Of a stretch of DNA of 28,254 bases, positions 25,975 through 28,254 are shown piece after piece (within the stretch, counting starts at the first letter, position 1; each line of letters opens with the position of its first letter). Under the pieces are notes generated by a model, which saw nothing but the letters and a program-made list of their open reading frames with translations, was not told where the DNA came from and did no database searches. The position numbers and the translations under genes are program-made. The stretch is taken from NCBI GenBank assembly GCA_021788495.1, contig JAJYKQ010000008.1, forward strand, positions 1 to 28,254. The letters run 5' to 3'. The DNA comes from a bacterium. GTDB taxonomy: Bacteria; SZUA-79; Acidulodesulfobacterales; Acidulodesulfobacteraceae.

Positions 25975-26631
25975 CTAATGTTCTTCTTCTAACGATAGCG
26001 CAATATATATAATTGCAAGAAGGTAAAACACAAACGCCTGCATTAAATCCGTAAATATCTGCATATACATCATAATTGCAGGAATTACCCAGGGAAGAAG
26101 GAACAGTAAAACCGTAACCATAAACTCTTCCGCAAAAATATTTGCAAATAAACGCAGAGCATGCGAAAAAGGACGGGACAATGCCGACATAATCTCTATT
26201 ATTATCATTATAGGCGCAATTATTAAAAGCGGTCCTAAAAATTTTTTTATGTATTTAGCTTTATGTTTTTTTATGCCTATTGCATGGGAAAGAAAAAAAA
26301 CTATTAAAGCAAGCGCCGCGGTCGTGTCTATTGTCGCCGTAGGCGAAGTAAAACCTGGGATCGAACCTATCAAATTTGAAAAGAGGATAAATATTGAAAA
26401 TGAAGTGATTAAAGGCAAATATACAGCTCCTTCGTCCCCTATGATTTCTTTTAAAAAATATTCCGTCATTATATAAATAAGTTCAAAAAAGCTTTGCAAA
26501 CCTCCCGGCACCGCCTTAAGATTTCTTCCTGCTATAAAGGCTACTGTCAGCAATGCCGTCATAACTATGACTGTCATCGTCCAGTAAACAGGTATTCCCT
26601 GTATGTGAATTAAAATTGGAGCTTTTAACAT
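25975..26631 (-). CDS. atpB: F-type ATP synthase subunit a
   Basis: Membrane stator subunit forming the proton half-channels against the c-ring. From the ATG at 26631 the protein is 218 residues. The essential arginine is Arg160 in SHALRLFANIFAEE, and the last helices (MQIFTDLMQAFVFYLLAIIYIALS) carry the conserved glutamine. The frame is open 14 codons further to a TTG at 26673, inside the preceding gene. The internal ATG starts the recognisable protein (MLKAPILIHIQGIPVYW), so it is preferred, although no strong Shine-Dalgarno is present at either. It lies 19 bases after the AtpI-like gene and 61 before atpE. Confidence 0.94.
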   Translation of the reverse strand: MLKAPILIHIQGIPVYWTMTVIVMTALLTVAFIAGRNLKAVPGGLQSFFELIYIMTEYFLKEIIGDEGAVYLPLITSFSIFILFSNLIGSIPGFTSPTATIDTTAALALIVFFLSHAIGIKKHKAKYIKKFLGPLLIIAPIMIIIEIMSALSRPFSHALRLFANIFAEEFMVTVLLFLLPWVIPAIMMYMQIFTDLMQAFVFYLLAIIYIALSLEEEH

Positions 26632-26650
26632 ATTTTTATTATTTAAGGAT

Positions 26651-27046
26651 TCATTCCTCGACCAAGTAGTCAAGAGAACGCCTGAAAGGAATTAACAGTA
26701 ATGCTACGGAAACAGGATTTACTGTAATCCCAGCAGCAATTAAAACAAAATTTAGATTAATATACTTATTTAATATTATAAAAAAAATCGTTATTATGAG
26801 CAAGTCTTTTATTATTGTTAAATTTAAATTAAATGGTTTAATTTTTTTAATATTTTTAAAAATATATATAGTCGTATCGGTAAACAGAAAGAACGATACC
26901 GCGAAACCTATAAATATACCCCCGATACCGTTAATTTTTGGGAAAATTATATTAATAAACAGCGAAGATATTAAAGAAATAACGGTGCCGCAAGCAAAGG
27001 TTTTCGATATAATCTGAAATTTTAACGATTTTTTAAGGCTTTTCAT
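26651..27046 (-). CDS. atpI: ATP synthase protein I-like membrane protein
   Basis: A 131-residue basic membrane protein with four predicted helices: TFACGTVISLISSLFINIIF, GGIFIGFAVSFFLFTDTTIY, DLLIITIFFIILN, and FVLIAAGITVNPVSVALLLIP. Its position between atpZ and atpB, its size and its helix pattern match the ATP-synthase I (AtpI) family, thought to assist c-ring assembly or Mg2+ supply. Sequence signatures in this family are weak, so the call rests mostly on context. It overlaps atpZ by 14 bases and is followed closely by atpB. Confidence 0.72.
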   Translation of the reverse strand: MKSLKKSLKFQIISKTFACGTVISLISSLFINIIFPKINGIGGIFIGFAVSFFLFTDTTIYIFKNIKKIKPFNLNLTIIKDLLIITIFFIILNKYINLNFVLIAAGITVNPVSVALLLIPFRRSLDYLVEE

Positions 27047-27248
27047 TAAGCTCTCTTTTAACGACTTTATATATTTCGTAAATTCCGGCTATAAAACCCA
27101 GTACGGCAAAAATTGCTAAAAAAAGGTAATTAAAATTTAAATATTTGTCTATTTCTATTCCTATAAAAATACCGATTAAAACCGATATAATTAAATTTAA
27201 TCCCAAAGAGCTCATTCTTGCAATCTGTTTTATGAATTCTTTGTCCAT
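27033..27248 (-). CDS. atpZ: AtpZ-like small membrane protein of the ATP synthase operon
   Basis: A 71-residue protein with two helices, LGLNLIISVLIGIFIGIEID and YLFLAIFAVLGFIAGIYEIY, separated by a short KYLNFN turn. It has the family pattern of a glycine-rich first helix ending IGxxIDKYL and a second ending GIYEIYKxVKREL, typical of the AtpZ/AtpQ group (F0F1-ATPase accessory subunit, Pfam PF09527). Such proteins head many deltaproteobacterial F0 operons. It overlaps the following AtpI-like gene by 14 bases, so the two are coupled. No Shine-Dalgarno is visible before the ATG. Confidence 0.82.
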   Translation of the reverse strand: MDKEFIKQIARMSSLGLNLIISVLIGIFIGIEIDKYLNFNYLFLAIFAVLGFIAGIYEIYKVVKRELNEKP

Positions 27249-27283
27249 TTTTATTTTTAATTAATGATTTATATAAACAAATA

Positions 27284-27350
27284 AAGGCATTTACCGTATT
27301 TTAATTATATCATGTATTGCGATATAAAATATATTTACGATAAATGCCTT
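27284..27350. repeat. long-loop inverted repeat upstream of the F0 operon
   Basis: AAGGCATTTACCGTA (27284-27298) pairs with TACGATAAATGCCTT (27336-27350) with a single mismatch, around a loop of 37 AT-rich bases. It has the size and proportions of the family-1 elements but different arms. It may terminate the upstream cytochrome transcript, and its loop contains an extended -10 for the F0 genes. Confidence 0.65.
27304..27312 (-). promoter_or_regulatory. possible extended -10 promoter for atpZ-atpI-atpB-atpE
   Basis: On the minus strand TGATATAAT gives an extended -10 (TGn plus a perfect TATAAT at 27304-27309). No good -35 lies at 16-18 bases upstream. It sits inside the loop of the inverted repeat, about 56 bases before the atpZ start codon. 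Confidence 0.4.
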
Positions 27351-27373
27351 AGATAAACTGCCTTGCTAAAAAA

Positions 27374-28254
27374 TTATTTCTTAGAGGCTTTTTTTGTTTT
27401 TTTAGCTTTAGCCTGTTTTGCGGCATTTGCCGGAGTTCCCCATGGCAAAGATGCCGGAGGAGTCCATTTTTTATGCTCTTTTGCCAAATGCTGATTATAC
27501 GCTATGATATTTAAAGAATTTAAATAATGGATAACTTCTTTAGCTTCTGCGTTAGTAATCGGACATCCGTTAGTTTTTTTCATTACGTTGACTACTACGT
27601 TTTTCCAGTCTCCGTATGACTTGCCGTTATATCTTTCCACCCTGTTTAAAGTATGGCATATAACGCATTTATCATGTAAAACGCCGAAACCTTTTTTAAC
27701 GGGCCATGGATAAACTACCGGCGGAACGTATTTAGTTCCGTTTAAGTTCATAGCCTGATAAATAATTCTGTTTGTTCCTCTTGCGGCTATTTTCATATAG
27801 CCCATGACGGGAACGTTAACAACAACGCACAATCCGCCTAATATTAAGAAAATTTGAGGAAATTTGGAAATATTCCCAAATTTAAAATTAGGCGTGAGGT
27901 CTTTAAGATAATAACCAAGAACTAGGAATCCCGTTATAAAAAGTCCTGCAAGAGACAGATATTTAACCGGCTGCATATTGCCCAACATGCCCATTGTAGG
28001 CGGAAGCATTCCGAAACCTAAAGAAACAAGCCCGACTATTATAAGAAAGGCTATGAGTCCTACAGATACCGTCGATTTGCTTTTATCTCTTCCGTTAATA
28101 AGTTTCCACAGCATGTATATAAATTCGAGTATTAAAGCCCCGCCTGTCGTTCCCATGAACGTGTACATTATCCACTGATATTTTCCGAGCATTATCCTGT
28201 TAAAACCGGAACTTGCCGTTGCCCTGAAATGTTTAAACCAGCCGAAGTATATTA
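27374..28254 (-). CDS. membrane protein with C-terminal haem-c domain, 5' end outside the window
   Basis: The frame is open through the window edge, so the real start lies upstream; an internal ATG at 28192 is probably not the start. About 292 residues are visible. Numbered from that internal Met, helices fall at about 8-29, 43-62, 76-95 and 110-130. A soluble part follows with a single haem site CVICH (176-180), a likely axial Met204 (VVVNVMKKTNG) and the helix EAKEVIHYLNSLN. The tail is rich in Lys and Ala. It is probably a quinol-oxidase or quinone-reactive electron carrier facing outward. GYMKIAARGTNRIIYQAM after the fourth helix recalls CydA-type sequences (GWIxxExGRQPWxVYGxL), so a bd-like subunit with fused cytochrome c is one possibility. 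It precedes the F0 operon, separated by an inverted repeat. Confidence 0.75.
   Translation of the reverse strand, partial: IYFGWFKHFRATASSGFNRIMLGKYQWIMYTFMGTTGGALILEFIYMLWKLINGRDKSKSTVSVGLIAFLIIVGLVSLGFGMLPPTMGMLGNMQPVKYLSLAGLFITGFLVLGYYLKDLTPNFKFGNISKFPQIFLILGGLCVVVNVPVMGYMKIAARGTNRIIYQAMNLNGTKYVPPVVYPWPVKKGFGVLHDKCVICHTLNRVERYNGKSYGDWKNVVVNVMKKTNGCPITNAEAKEVIHYLNSLNIIAYNQHLAKEHKKWTPPASLPWGTPANAAKQAKAKKTKKASKK

Noticed and set aside
26632..26673. Longer atpB start (TTG at 26673)
   Set aside because: It overlaps the AtpI-like gene and adds residues not seen in subunit a; the ATG at 26631 begins the recognisable protein.

Overview
This AT-rich window (roughly one third to two fifths G+C by eye) comes from a Gram-negative-type bacterium. 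Nearly every gene lies on the minus strand, so the window reads biologically from right to left. The run ilvD-ilvB-ilvN-ilvC-psd-pssA-leuA, the tandem AtpZ/AtpI-like proteins ahead of F0 subunit a, and an RseP-TsaB-DUF465 neighbourhood suggest a deltaproteobacterial (Desulfobacterota-like) lineage. The low G+C would fit an uncultured group of acidic sediments, but that placement is inference only. No rRNA, tRNA, CRISPR array or transposase gene was recognised.

Layout from the right. A 5'-partial gene (27374-28254) encodes a multi-pass membrane protein ending in a CxxCH haem-c domain, possibly a cytochrome bd-like subunit. The F0 half of an ATP synthase follows: atpZ, an AtpI-like protein, atpB and atpE (25524-27248). 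F1 and the b subunits are not here. Next come a membrane sensor diguanylate cyclase (23245-25401) and pheS. Between pheS and pheT sits an unusual block: an SF1 helicase with an atypical ~290-residue N-terminal extension on the plus strand (the only plus-strand gene recognised), diverging from an orphan PRPP-binding-motif protein (ComF-like, without a zinc ribbon) and a DprA/SMF protein. pheT follows.

A good sigma70-type promoter (15705-15733) precedes rseP-tsaB-DUF465. After these comes the branched-chain amino-acid supercluster: ilvD, ilvB, ilvN and ilvC (pyruvate to 2-ketoisovalerate), psd and pssA (phosphatidylethanolamine synthesis) and leuA, leuC, leuD and leuB (2-ketoisovalerate to 2-ketoisocaproate). 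Then comes asd (aspartate-family amino acids and diaminopimelate). The left end decays into a panB (ketopantoate synthesis) fragment, an unidentified open frame without a normal start codon, AT-rich spacer and the first codons of another gene.

Two families of dispersed imperfect palindromes of REP/BIME style punctuate the spacers. Family 1 has three full copies (2023-2110, 5051-5140, 15761-15857) and one half copy that abuts the panB fragment. Family 2 is built on an AGAATTGAATTCT-like core (18359-18426, a half copy near 5151, and a related hairpin at 8329). The best candidate for something undescribed is the DprA / PRTase-like / fused-helicase block inserted between pheT and pheS.
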